Positions 43,822 to 53,315 of a stretch of 64,000 bases of DNA are shown here, piece after piece. This DNA is from Tropicimonas sp033101155. Lineage in GTDB: Bacteria; Pseudomonadota; Alphaproteobacteria; Rhodobacterales; Rhodobacteraceae. The stretch is from positions 30,982 through 94,981 of the forward strand of contig NZ_JAWMPX010000021.1 of assembly GCF_033101155.1 (NCBI RefSeq). The letters run 5' to 3'. Both the position numbers and the translations under genes were made by a program. The notes under the pieces are model-generated. The model made no database searches and was not told the origin of the DNA. It saw only the letters and a list, made by a program, of their open reading frames with translations. Within the stretch, counting starts at the first letter, position 1; every line of letters starts with the position of its first letter.

Positions 43822-45120
43822 TCAGCCCTGCTGATCGGGGAGCAGCAATTCGGCGAGCGTGAGGGCCATCACCTTGGCGCTGTCGACCATGTCCTGCACA
43901 CCCACCCATTCGTCCGGCTGATGCGCGAGATCGAGGATGCCCGGCCCATAGGCGATGCAGTTCTTCAGCCTGCCAATACGGTCGATATGTTTCTGGTCAT
44001 AGGTGCCGGGGCTGACAACATAGTCGGGCTGCCGGGACAGGACTTTCTCGATCGCATTCGCCACCGAACGGACCACCGGGGCCCCCTCGGGGGTCATGGT
44101 CGGCTGGACTTCGAAGAGGTCGCGGATCTCGTATTCGAAGCTCGGGCGCGCGGATTTGACCTTTTCCAGCATCGCCGAAACCTCGGCCTTCACCTCGGAG
44201 ATCTCCTCCTCGATCAGAAAGCGGCGGTCGATGGTGATGCGGCAGCGGTCGGGGACACAGGGTGCTGGCAGGCCGGTGTAATCCGCGTCCTGGACGGGCT
44301 CGCCGCCATGGATCGCGTTGATGTTGAGAGTGGATTGCTTCGCCCCTTCCGGCACGACCGGCATCTCTGTCCGCTTGGAGGCCAGCAGCGGGAAGAGCGT
44401 TTCCTCCATCTCGGCCAGGACCGCTCCCATGTGGCGCACGGCGCAATCGCCGAGGAAGGGCATGGAGCCATGGGCGATTCGGCCCTTCGTCTCGATCTCC
44501 GCCCACCAGACGCCGCGATGGCCGAGGCAGATCCGATCCTTGTTGAGCGGCTCGGGGATGATGACATGCTGCACCCGGGACGGATCGAACCAGCCCTCCT
44601 GAGCGAGGTAGGCCACGCCGCCGAATCCGCCCGATTCCTCGTCCGCAGTGGCCGAGATCTCCACGGCGCCGGCGAAATCGGGGCAGGCATGGATGAAGGC
44701 CTCGGCGGCGATGATCGAAGTGGCCAGCCCGCCCTTCATATCGCAGGCGCCGCGGCCATAGATGCGGCCCTCGTGCAGCTCGGCCCCGAACGGATCGAAG
44801 CTCCAGCCATTGCCGACCTCGACCACGTCGTGATGGGAGTTGAAATGCACGGTCTCGCCGCTGATCCGCCCTTCGCGACGGGCGACGATGTTCCAGCGTG
44901 GATAGCGATCGCTATCGGCCAGCGCACCCTCGGCCCGGACCAGCTCGACCTGGAACCCCTGTTCCGAGAAGCGGCCATCAAGATAGTCGCAGATCTCACG
45001 ATAGTTGCGTCCCGGCGGGTTGAGCGTCGGGATGCGGATGAGGTCCTGTGTCAGCGAAATGAGCTCGTCGCGCCGGGCCTCGATGGCGGCAGCGAGCCTT
45101 GTGTCGATATCCTTGGCCAT
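43822..45120 (-). CDS. ArgE/DapE-family (M20) deacylase
   Basis: This 432-residue zinc-dependent amidohydrolase of the acetylornithine deacetylase/succinyl-diaminopimelate desuccinylase group has metal ligands in HFNSHHDVVE, GRGACDMKGG, ADEESGG and IPEP, and a C-terminal His in GTYDQKHID. A dimerisation domain interrupts the catalytic domain (about residues 210-330). Members of this subgroup act on varied N-acyl amino acids, and the substrate cannot be read from sequence. It stands alone on the minus strand. Confidence 0.85.
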   Translation of the reverse strand: MAKDIDTRLAAAIEARRDELISLTQDLIRIPTLNPPGRNYREICDYLDGRFSEQGFQVELVRAEGALADSDRYPRWNIVARREGRISGETVHFNSHHDVVEVGNGWSFDPFGAELHEGRIYGRGACDMKGGLATSIIAAEAFIHACPDFAGAVEISATADEESGGFGGVAYLAQEGWFDPSRVQHVIIPEPLNKDRICLGHRGVWWAEIETKGRIAHGSMPFLGDCAVRHMGAVLAEMEETLFPLLASKRTEMPVVPEGAKQSTLNINAIHGGEPVQDADYTGLPAPCVPDRCRITIDRRFLIEEEISEVKAEVSAMLEKVKSARPSFEYEIRDLFEVQPTMTPEGAPVVRSVANAIEKVLSRQPDYVVSPGTYDQKHIDRIGRLKNCIAYGPGILDLAHQPDEWVGVQDMVDSAKVMALTLAELLLPDQQG

Positions 45121-45265
45121 GGCGGCACGCTAGGCCCGAGCCGACGGACAGGCAATGGGGGGCGCCCGCGACAGGATGGCTCGCGTGTCGCAGTTTGGCG
45201 TCGCGTCTCCCGCCCGGGCAGGCTATCACTGGCGCAAACCCGTCTCGCCCATTCCGGAGCCACTG

Positions 45266-45616
45266 ATGGCCGCGCTTGCCCGATTGCTGTTGATCCTCTT
45301 CGCCCTGCTGAGCGTTGTCTACGTGTCGCTGTCGCTCTATTCGCGCAGCGTTCGCCGCGACAAGCTCGAAGCGGAATGGGATGAGCTTCAGGAGGATGAT
45401 CCGGAGGCTGTCGCCCGCGCCGGGTTGGAAGACGACAATGATTCGCTCTTCGACCGGCTGCGGCACCGCGCCGGACGCAACCCGGACCGGGAGGAGTTCG
45501 TCGAGGCGGGCCTTGACGAATACGATCAGTCGCTGCGCCGCAAGCTGATCCTGGGCGTGTATGTCGTGCCGATCCTGCTGATCGGCACCATCATCTATTT
45601 CACCAATTACAACTGA
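45266..45616 (+). CDS. Small conserved membrane protein
   Basis: A 116-residue protein has hydrophobic helices at the N-terminus (LARLLLILFALLSVVYVSLSLY) and C-terminus (LILGVYVVPILLIGTIIYF). They flank an acidic and charged middle region (EEDDPEAVARAGLEDDNDSLFDRLRHR). The ATG at 45266 follows GGAG. It lies 12 bases upstream of the DUF1523 gene and is probably co-transcribed with it. No function is known to me. Confidence 0.75.
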   Translation: MAALARLLLILFALLSVVYVSLSLYSRSVRRDKLEAEWDELQEDDPEAVARAGLEDDNDSLFDRLRHRAGRNPDREEFVEAGLDEYDQSLRRKLILGVYVVPILLIGTIIYFTNYN

Positions 45617-45628
45617 GGAGACGACCTC

Positions 45629-46186
45629 ATGTGGTTCTATGTCCGCTGGAGCTTCTGGCTTGCCCTGCTGGCCGTGATCGCGGGTTTCCTGCACTACACC
45701 TTGCCGCGCAACGACGTGGTGCGGATTGTCAGTGCCGATATCCGCAGGATTGACCCGGGCGACAATGCACTGTTCTGGGCCGATGCCGATACTGGCGAAG
45801 CCACCGGCATTGCCAGCCGGGATGTCCATTTCATCAGCGCCAAGCGTCCCAATGACAGCGAGATGGAATATCGCAACGAGGATACGGGCTGGGGCTGGCC
45901 GCCCTATTTCAAGTTCAACACCTCGAGCCTGCACACCCAAGCCTCGGATCTCCTCTCGACCCGGGACAATCCGCAATGGGTGGCGATCAAGAAATACGGT
46001 TGGCGGAGCCAGTACCTGTCGATCTATCCCAACGCGATCTCCGTGAAGCCGGTGGACGGACCGGATGTGCGGATCACCCCGTGGATCTCGCTCTCGATTC
46101 TCTTCGCACTCGGTTGCACATGGCTTGCGATCTATTCGCGCTGGCGCAAGTTCTGGGCCAAGCGCCGGGATCCCGAGCTGGATTGA
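45629..46186 (+). CDS. DUF1523 family membrane protein
   Basis: This 185-residue protein matches DUF1523: an N-terminal helix (WSFWLALLAVIAGFLHYTLP), then NDVVRIVSADIRRIDPGDNALFW. A conserved aromatic region follows (EDTGWGWPPYFKFNTSSLHTQASDL), then KYGWRSQYLSIYPNAISVKPV and a C-terminal helix. The family is found mainly in Alphaproteobacteria and is uncharacterised. GAGGAGACGACC precedes the ATG. Confidence 0.85.
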   Translation: MWFYVRWSFWLALLAVIAGFLHYTLPRNDVVRIVSADIRRIDPGDNALFWADADTGEATGIASRDVHFISAKRPNDSEMEYRNEDTGWGWPPYFKFNTSSLHTQASDLLSTRDNPQWVAIKKYGWRSQYLSIYPNAISVKPVDGPDVRITPWISLSILFALGCTWLAIYSRWRKFWAKRRDPELD

Positions 46187-46299
46187 TCGCCACAGGCGGG
46201 ACGGTGAACGCACTGAACCTGTCCGGAAAGGATGATCTTTCCTGCGGACCGGGCGGTGCGGCGCCAGTTTGCTCTCCGGCGGGAGTACGGCCCACGGCT

Positions 46300-46968
46300 T
46301 CAGCCGGTCCTGAAATCCCGTACATGATCGGGCAGCCCGACCCCATCGAGGTTTCGCGGATCGGGTTCGGGCGGCAGGAACTCGGTCCGAGTAGGGACCA
46401 CGCCGGCCCAGATCGGCAGGGCATAATCTTCCTCGTCGTCGATCGGCGGACCGGAGCGGACCTTCGCTGCCCCCTCGTCGATCTCCATGCCGAAGACCGC
46501 CGTTGCCTTCAGTTCCTGATCCGTCATCGGCCGGAGCATGTCCCAGCGGCCGGGGAAGAACCCATCGACCATCGTCTTGAGCCGGTCTGTCTTCGCCTCC
46601 GGGCCTTCGACCCTGAAGGCCGTTCCGAAGAGCATGGCGGAGCGAAAGTTCACCGAATGATGCATCGCCGAACGGCCGAGCACCCAGCCATCCAGGCAGG
46701 TCACCGTGAGGCAGACCTCCTGCCCAAGTGACTTCTTGAGCATCCGGCTGGCCGAAGATCCGTGCCAGTAGACATGGCTGCCTTCGCGCCATTGCAGGGT
46801 TGGCGTGGCGAAGGGCTTGCCGTCGATCACGTATCCGATGGTGCAGACCGGGTTGGCATCGAGCATCGCATAGAGCGAGGCGGGGTCATAGGACCCGCGC
46901 TGGTTCGTGCGGCGCAGGCGAGCGCGGTCGGTGGGGTGGGGGGCGTGATCCTCTGGCATCGTCTTCAT
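46300..46968 (-). CDS. Pyridoxamine 5'-phosphate oxidase-like flavoprotein
   Basis: A 222-residue split-barrel protein has the N-terminal strand pair VCTIGYVIDGKPFATPTLQWREGSHVYWHGS. It continues with SLGQEVCLTVTCLDGWVLGRSAMHHSVNFRSAMLFG and a late KVRSGPPIDDEEDYALPIWAGVVP motif. Such proteins bind FMN, F420 or heme; true PdxH activity is not established. It is divergent, by 54 bases, from a MocR-type regulator, which suggests a link to vitamin B6 status. Confidence 0.82.
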   Translation of the reverse strand: MKTMPEDHAPHPTDRARLRRTNQRGSYDPASLYAMLDANPVCTIGYVIDGKPFATPTLQWREGSHVYWHGSSASRMLKKSLGQEVCLTVTCLDGWVLGRSAMHHSVNFRSAMLFGTAFRVEGPEAKTDRLKTMVDGFFPGRWDMLRPMTDQELKATAVFGMEIDEGAAKVRSGPPIDDEEDYALPIWAGVVPTRTEFLPPEPDPRNLDGVGLPDHVRDFRTG

Positions 46969-47010
46969 TCCTGGAAAAGGTCGTCTTCCGGTTCTGAATA
47001 GGCGCTTGCA

Positions 47011-47029
47011 TGGACTGATGAAATGTCCA
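47011..47029. promoter_or_regulatory. Inverted repeat in the divergent promoter, candidate MocR site
   Basis: TGGAC (47011-47015) and GTCCA (47025-47029) flank a 9-base spacer across the MocR start codon. The 54-base spacing between divergent genes makes shared control likely. Binding is inferred. Confidence 0.3.
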
Positions 47030-48462
47030 CATTTGGAGAAATGAACAAGTCCAATTCTGACTCCTCATGGCTCGCGATAACACTGGATCGACGTGTATCG
47101 CAGCCATTGCAGGCGCAGCTTGCGGAGGGCATCCGGCGGCTTGTCCGCGAGGGGCGGCTCGGCTCTGGTGACAGGCTGCCGGCCAGTCGGCTGCTGGCGG
47201 GTGAGCTGTCGGTCTCGCGGCTGACGGTGGTCACCGCCTACGACCAGCTTGTCAGCGAAGGCTATCTCGTCGGGCGGCGCGGCGCGGGGATGTTCATCGC
47301 GCCGGAGTTGTCTGCCCTGCCGCAGCCGCCATTGGCCCCGGAGGAGACACAGCCGTTGCCGCGACCAGAGCCGCTCCGCGCGTTTGACAGTGCGGCTCCG
47401 GATGTAACGGGCTTTCCGCATCGCCACTGGGCGCGGCTCTTCGACCAGGTCTGGCGCGCTCCCGAGCCCGCGCTACTTGCGCGGATCGATCCGCTGGGTT
47501 GGGCACCGCTTCGGACGGCGATCGCGCAGCATCTCCGGGACTGGCGCGGGATCCGATGTGCGCCATCTCAGATCGTGATTACCTCGGGCTTGCGGGAGGC
47601 CGTGGAGCTGGTTTCGCGAACGGCGCTGGAGCCGGGCGATTGCGTTGCCGTCGAGGAGCCGGGACATGCGCTTCTGCGGTCCGCCTTCGCGGAGACCGGG
47701 CTCACGGTCCGGCCGGTTGCGGTCGATGCGGATGGGTTTGACCCCGAGCTGCTCGGGGACGAGATCCGGGCGGTCGCGGTGACGCCGTCGCGACAGTTCC
47801 CGCTTGGCATGACCCTGCCCCTGGCGCGGCGGTTGCGACTGCTCGGCTGGGCGGCGGAGACCGGCGGCTGGGTGATCGAGGATGATTTCGACGGCGAATA
47901 CCGGTATCGCGGCCAGCCGCTGCCGGCGATGATGAGCCTCGATGAGGCCGGGCGGGTGATCTATGCGGGGAGTTTTTCGAAGGTGATGTTCTCGGGGCTT
48001 CGGCTCGGGTTTCTCGCCATTCCCGCCGCTCTGGAAGGACCGACTCGACACCTGGTCACACAGCGCGGAGCACAGGCAGCGCTGGTCGCACAGCCGGTGC
48101 TGGCACGGTTCATGGAAGAGGGGCTTTTCTCCACCCATCTGCGCCGGATGCGCCGCCTCTATGCGCAACGGCAGCGGGCGATGGTCGCTGCGTTGGAACG
48201 AAGATGCGAAGGGTTGCTGGCCGTGGAAGATGTGCCTTCGGGGATGCATCTCGTGGCGGGGCTCGCGCCGGAACTGGCACGGCGGATCTCCGATGTGGAG
48301 GCGAGCGAGCGATGTGCAGCCGTGGGGCTGCGGATGCGGCCGCTTTCCGGCTTCTTTGCCGGTGCGCCGACGCGGCAAGGGCTGGTCCTTGGCTTCGCGG
48401 CTTTCAACGAGGTGGAGATCGACGAGAGTGTGGCGCGCATGGCGGCGGTGTTGCGGGGCTGA
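47023..48462 (+). CDS. MocR/PdxR-type GntR transcriptional regulator with aminotransferase-like domain
   Basis: A 479-residue regulator has an N-terminal GntR winged helix (PLQAQLAEGIRRLVREGRLGSGDRLPASRLLAGELSVSRLTV). A fold-type I aminotransferase-like domain follows, carrying the PLP lysine in YAGSFSKVMFSGLRLGF and WVIEDDFDGEYRYRG. MocR proteins sense PLP or related compounds; PdxR members control vitamin B6 genes. The divergent PNPOx gene is the obvious target. The start at 47023 is used, and an ATG at 47041 is possible but its GGAG is only two bases away. Confidence 0.88.
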   Translation: MSTFGEMNKSNSDSSWLAITLDRRVSQPLQAQLAEGIRRLVREGRLGSGDRLPASRLLAGELSVSRLTVVTAYDQLVSEGYLVGRRGAGMFIAPELSALPQPPLAPEETQPLPRPEPLRAFDSAAPDVTGFPHRHWARLFDQVWRAPEPALLARIDPLGWAPLRTAIAQHLRDWRGIRCAPSQIVITSGLREAVELVSRTALEPGDCVAVEEPGHALLRSAFAETGLTVRPVAVDADGFDPELLGDEIRAVAVTPSRQFPLGMTLPLARRLRLLGWAAETGGWVIEDDFDGEYRYRGQPLPAMMSLDEAGRVIYAGSFSKVMFSGLRLGFLAIPAALEGPTRHLVTQRGAQAALVAQPVLARFMEEGLFSTHLRRMRRLYAQRQRAMVAALERRCEGLLAVEDVPSGMHLVAGLAPELARRISDVEASERCAAVGLRMRPLSGFFAGAPTRQGLVLGFAAFNEVEIDESVARMAAVLRG

Positions 48463-48721
48463 AGCGGAGCGCGTCCGGTCTTCCCGGGCGGAAACCCATC
48501 GCAGGGGCACGACCGCGCCGCGCAGCGGCGCCTTCGCCGCTCGAACTCTGTTCGGCGGCAAGCCTCGCTGACCGAATGCACGGCATCTGGCCCATTTCGT
48601 CCAGATCGGTCGGATTGCCTACCAAGTGTCGGGGCGTGCTCCCACGCGCCCCTCCCGGATCGTGCGACCGCGGCGCAGCCATCCGGCGTGGACCGTCTCG
48701 CTGGCGTCTTCTTCGTCGATC

Positions 48722-49483
48722 CTAGCGCCAGCCGTCACCGATCAGTTGTGCCAGCGCTGCGCTGGCTTCAGTCTCCCACTGCGTCCGCAACGCGCCATTT
48801 GAACGCTTGCGGAGCCCGAAGGCGGCAAGGCTGTCCGCGCGCGACGAGCTTTCCGCGCCGAAACTTGCCGCCACGCGCGGCCACCAATAGGCGGCCGACC
48901 TGCGCAGCATTTCGAGATTGGCGAGATCCGCCGCCAGCGCTTCCATTCCCTCGCGGGCAAGCTCCGCGTGGCGTGCCTCCCTGGGGGCGATGGCGCGAAA
49001 GGCTTCGGCCAATGGTTGGTAGGAGATCTTCTGGTACTCGGAAAGCTGGACACCCACCGCCAGACCCATCAACAGGTTCATCACCACCGCGTCGGCCCAC
49101 CCCTGAAGCGGGTAGTGAAAAACAGCGAGCCGCATGTCCTGCCCGGTGCGGGTGGCTCCGATATCCGACTCACGAGACAGGCGGGCGGTCCAGGGATGGT
49201 GATTGGCGTATCGCGCGGTATCGGCGCCAAAATCACCCATGATTTTCAGGACACGTTCGGCATGGTCGAGCTTCTCCAGCACGATCCGGGACGCGGCGAT
49301 GCGTTCCGTGATACCAGGCCCTTCATTGATGATATCCGCGAAGCCCGCCGCCCCGGCCAACTCGCTGTCAACGAAGCTTGCCATCAGCCGCATCAGCTCG
49401 GCGCGGTAGCGCGGCGGCGCATTGCCGGGCGAGGTCAGCACACCGCCCTGGGCGAGGTAGCTCTCGATGCTCATCTCGGTCAT
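48722..49483 (-). CDS. PaaA/PaaC-like ferritin-fold protein (phenylacetic acid catabolic family)
   Basis: A 253-residue protein is the last gene of the paa cluster, 11 bases after paaE. It aligns with PaaA through ADAVVMNLLMGLAVGVQLSEYQKISYQPLAEAF and the ExxH motif PREARHAELAREG (E169, H172). The first helix Glu (SELAG, E41) is also present. The second helix reads LEKLDHAER, with Lys71 where PaaA has the ligand Glu three residues before His. It may be an accessory or structural subunit, or use a shifted ligand (E70). AAGGAGC precedes the ATG. Confidence 0.75.
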   Translation of the reverse strand: MTEMSIESYLAQGGVLTSPGNAPPRYRAELMRLMASFVDSELAGAAGFADIINEGPGITERIAASRIVLEKLDHAERVLKIMGDFGADTARYANHHPWTARLSRESDIGATRTGQDMRLAVFHYPLQGWADAVVMNLLMGLAVGVQLSEYQKISYQPLAEAFRAIAPREARHAELAREGMEALAADLANLEMLRRSAAYWWPRVAASFGAESSSRADSLAAFGLRKRSNGALRTQWETEASAALAQLIGDGWR

Positions 49484-49494
49484 GTCGGTGCTCC

Positions 49495-50568
<1,074 letters not shown>

Positions 50569-50663
50569 GGGGTCTCCTCCCTACGGTGCGATGCGCGGCG
50601 GGTGCTCTTCCGGACCCGGCGGCGCGTCGATGTGATGGTCCCGGCGCTTCGGTGCGAAGCGCC

Positions 50664-51137
50664 CTAGATGCACTTGAAATAGTCGAACGGCTCGAGGCAG
50701 CCCTTGCAGCGCCATTGCGCCTTGCAGGGGGTGGACCCGAATTGGCTGAGGCGCTCCAGATCCGTGCCGCCGCAATGGGGGCAGCGCTCGGGCCCTTGGG
50801 CGGGGGACGGGGGCGCGATGCCGAACTTCTCCATCTCCGCGCGGCCCTTCTTTGTGAGCCAGTCGGTTGTCCATGCAGGGGCGATCTGCTGCTTGATCGT
50901 AATCTTGTCGATGCCCCTGTCGCGCAAGGCCGTCTCGATATCCATCGAGATGATCGAGGTCGCCGGGCAGCCGGAATAGGTCGGCGTGACGGCGATCTCG
51001 AGTGTGTCGCCTTGCCATTGGACTCCCCGCACGATGCCGAGGTCGACCACCGAGATCACGGGGATCTCGGGGTCCGGAACGGCGTCGAGCCATTGCCAGA
51101 TCGCGGCTTCGCTTGGCTTGTGAATTGCTTCAGTCAT
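50664..51137 (-). CDS. paaD: PaaD, MIP18/DUF59-type maturation factor of phenylacetyl-CoA epoxidase
   Basis: A 157-residue protein has a DUF59 domain (WQWLDAVPDPEIPVISVVDLGIVRGV, PTYSGCPATSIISMDIE). A C-terminal zinc-ribbon-like CPHCGGTDLERLSQFGSTPCKAQWRCKGC segment follows. PaaD is needed for iron-sulfur assembly on the complex. The ATG at 51137 follows AAGG. A 106-base spacer with hairpins separates it from paaC. Confidence 0.94.
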   Translation of the reverse strand: MTEAIHKPSEAAIWQWLDAVPDPEIPVISVVDLGIVRGVQWQGDTLEIAVTPTYSGCPATSIISMDIETALRDRGIDKITIKQQIAPAWTTDWLTKKGRAEMEKFGIAPPSPAQGPERCPHCGGTDLERLSQFGSTPCKAQWRCKGCLEPFDYFKCI

Positions 51138-51161
51138 TGCGGTGCCTTGTCCAGATGTCCC

Positions 51162-51207
51162 GCCCGGCGACAACGCCGGGCAGCGCCAGCCCCGCCCCAT
51201 GGGCGGG
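51162..51207 (-). other. Intercistronic hairpins between paaC and paaD
   Basis: GCCCGGCG / CGCCGGGC (51162-51169 and 51174-51181) form an 8-bp perfect stem with a 4-base loop. A second, adjacent stem is based on CCGCCC and GGGCGG (about 51195-51207). Neither has a T run, so RNA processing or message stability is a likelier role than termination. Confidence 0.45.
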
Positions 51208-51243
51208 CGTTGCCCTCTGCGCAGTGTCCAACCGTTGGACCTA

Positions 51244-52005
51244 TTACCACTCGCAGCCCGGATAGGCCCGTTGCAGCCACTGCATGGTGCTCAACAGATG
51301 CCCAAGATGTTCTGTGTGGAAACTGCCATCCTTGCCGCCCTTGTGGCCGAAACTGCTCGTCGGGATCTCCAGTGTCGCTTGCGACAGCACCCGCGTGGCG
51401 ATGTCGTCAAACTCCGCACGCAATGTGCTCGGATCCGGCGCGATACCGGCGGCGACCATCTCCGTGTCCACGTCGTCGGCGCGGAACATCTCGCCCACAT
51501 AGGGCCAGAGGTAGTCCAGCGCTGCCTGCATCCGGGCATGGCTCTCCTCGGTGCCGTCGCCGAGGCCGACAACCGTGTCGGCAGAGCGCTCCAGGTGATA
51601 AGTCACCTCCTTGCTCGCCTTGGCAGCAATCGCGGCAACGCGTTCGTCGGAAGAGGTCATCAGCCGACCGAGCAGCACGGAATGGAAGGCGTCGAAGAGG
51701 AACTGCCGCATCAGGGTCTGGCCGAAATCGCCATTCGGCATCTCGACCAATAGCAGGTTGCGGAAATCCCAGGCGTCGCGCAGGAAGGCGAGCTTGTCGG
51801 CGTCGCGCCCCTTGCCCTCGACCTCCGCAGCCAGCCCGAGCCACATCTGCGTCTGGCCGATCATGTCCAGCGCCGTGTTGGCGAGCGCGATATCCTCCTC
51901 CAGAACGGGCGCATGCCCGCACCATTCGGAGACCCGGTGGCCGAGGATCAGCGTATTGTCCCCCAGCCGCAGCAGGTATTCAAACAGGGCTTCATCGCGG
52001 GTCAT
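51244..52005 (-). CDS. paaC: 1,2-phenylacetyl-CoA epoxidase, structural subunit PaaC
   Basis: This 253-residue ferritin-fold subunit without a functional metal site supports PaaA. It shows LGDNTLILGHRVSEWCGHAPVLEEDIALANTALDMIGQ and AAEVEGKGRDADKLAFLRD. The C-terminus is SFGHKGGKDGSFHTEHLGHLLSTMQWLQRAYPGCEW. The ATG at 52005 overlaps the paaB stop by one base. A GTG one codon upstream is in the same frame. Confidence 0.95.
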   Translation of the reverse strand: MTRDEALFEYLLRLGDNTLILGHRVSEWCGHAPVLEEDIALANTALDMIGQTQMWLGLAAEVEGKGRDADKLAFLRDAWDFRNLLLVEMPNGDFGQTLMRQFLFDAFHSVLLGRLMTSSDERVAAIAAKASKEVTYHLERSADTVVGLGDGTEESHARMQAALDYLWPYVGEMFRADDVDTEMVAAGIAPDPSTLRAEFDDIATRVLSQATLEIPTSSFGHKGGKDGSFHTEHLGHLLSTMQWLQRAYPGCEW

Positions 52006-52289
52006 CACATATGCCCCACGTCTTCGGGGATGTCGAAGAAGGTCGGGTGGCGGTAGACCTTGCTCTCGGAAGGCTCGAAGAGCGGCCCTTTCTCTCCCGG
52101 CGCCGTGGCCGAGATATGCCGCGCCTCGACAACCCAGATCGACACGCCTTCATTGCGACGTGTATACACGTCGCGGGCATTCTTGATCGCCATCTCGGCA
52201 TCCGGCGCATGCAGACTGCCCACATGGCGGTGGCTCAGACCATGCTGGCCACGGATAAAGACCTCCCAGAGGGGCCATTCATTGCTCAT
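52005..52289 (-). CDS. paaB: 1,2-phenylacetyl-CoA epoxidase subunit PaaB
   Basis: This 94-residue protein has the PaaB pattern WPLWEVFIRGQHGLSHRHVGSLHAPDAEMAIKNARDVYTRRNEGVSIWVVEARHI. It ends YRHPTFFDIPEDVGHM. PaaB bridges PaaAC heterodimers in the complex. It lies 22 bases after paaA and is coupled to paaC. Confidence 0.96.
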   Translation of the reverse strand: MSNEWPLWEVFIRGQHGLSHRHVGSLHAPDAEMAIKNARDVYTRRNEGVSIWVVEARHISATAPGEKGPLFEPSESKVYRHPTFFDIPEDVGHM

Positions 52290-52311
52290 ATTCGTTTCCT
52301 CCCCTTGAGGC

Positions 52312-53301
52312 TTATTCGGCGGCCGTTCGAGCGGTCTTCTTTTGCGCGTGGGCCAGCAGACCGTCGCGCACCCATGCGCCGTCGTCCCAGGCCTTGCGCC
52401 GCGCGGTCATGCGATCCACGTTGCAGGGCCCGTTGCCCTTGATGACATCGAAGAATTCTGACCAGTCCGGGTCCGAGAAGTCGTAATGGCCGCGCTCTTC
52501 GTTCCACTTGATGCCCGGATCGGGCAACTCAAGGCCGAGATATTCGATCTGGGGAACGGTCTGGTCGATGAACTGCTGGCGCAGCTCGTCATTCGACTTC
52601 ACCTTGATCTTCCAGGCCATCGACTGCTCGGAATGGGTCGACTCGCTGTCATTCGGACCGAACATCATGATCGACGGGAACCAGAGACGGTTGACCGCAT
52701 CCTGTGCCTGTTTCTTCTGCTCCGGTGAGCCGAAGGCCATCTTCATGATCGCATGGTAGCCTTGGCGGGCGTGGAAGCTTTCTTCCTTGCAGATCCGCAC
52801 CATCGCGCGGGCATAGGGGCCGTACGAGGTCCGTTGCAGCGCCACTTGGTTGACGATGGCCGCCCCGTCCACCAGCCAGCCAACCGCGCCGATATCGGCC
52901 CAGTTCAGCGTCGGGTAGTTGAAGATCGAGGAGTATTTCATCCGGCCTTCATGCAACAGGCGCACCAGCTCGTCCCGGCTCTCGCCCAGCGTTTCCGCTG
53001 CTGAGTAAAGGTAGAGCCCGTGCCCCGCCTCATCCTGCACCTTGGCCAGCAAGATCGCCTTGCGCTCCAGCGTCGGAGCGCGGGTAATCCAGTTGCCCTC
53101 GGGGAGCTGTCCCACGACCTCCGAATGCGCATGCTGGCCGATCTGGCGGATCAGCGTGGCGCGGTAATCATCCGGCATCCAGTCGCGCGGCTCGATCTTG
53201 ATATCGGCGTCGATCTTGTCCTGGAATGCGCGTTCCTGTTCACTCATCTCGTCGCGGGATTTTACCCCGCTCCGAGCCGTCTTGATCATCTGTGCGTACA
53301 T
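52312..53301 (-). CDS. paaA: 1,2-phenylacetyl-CoA epoxidase, catalytic subunit PaaA
   Basis: This 329-residue diiron oxygenase subunit epoxidises the ring of phenylacetyl-CoA. Metal-site segments are SEVVGQLPEGNW, VQDEAGHGLYLYS (ExxH) and CKEESFHARQGYH (ExxH). The typical C-terminal IKWNEERGHYDFSDPDWSEFFDVIKGNGPCN is present. GGGAGGG precedes the ATG. It follows the thiolase gene by 14 bases and leads paaABCDE. Confidence 0.97.
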   Translation of the reverse strand: MYAQMIKTARSGVKSRDEMSEQERAFQDKIDADIKIEPRDWMPDDYRATLIRQIGQHAHSEVVGQLPEGNWITRAPTLERKAILLAKVQDEAGHGLYLYSAAETLGESRDELVRLLHEGRMKYSSIFNYPTLNWADIGAVGWLVDGAAIVNQVALQRTSYGPYARAMVRICKEESFHARQGYHAIMKMAFGSPEQKKQAQDAVNRLWFPSIMMFGPNDSESTHSEQSMAWKIKVKSNDELRQQFIDQTVPQIEYLGLELPDPGIKWNEERGHYDFSDPDWSEFFDVIKGNGPCNVDRMTARRKAWDDGAWVRDGLLAHAQKKTARTAAE

Positions 53302-53315
53302 GTCTGCCCTCCCGT

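Noticed and set aside
48463..48721. Possible further copy of the 63-base dispersed repeat in the 259-base gap before the paa cluster
   Set aside because: Only a short GGCGCCTTCG block resembles the repeat. The conserved outer blocks and spacing are missing.
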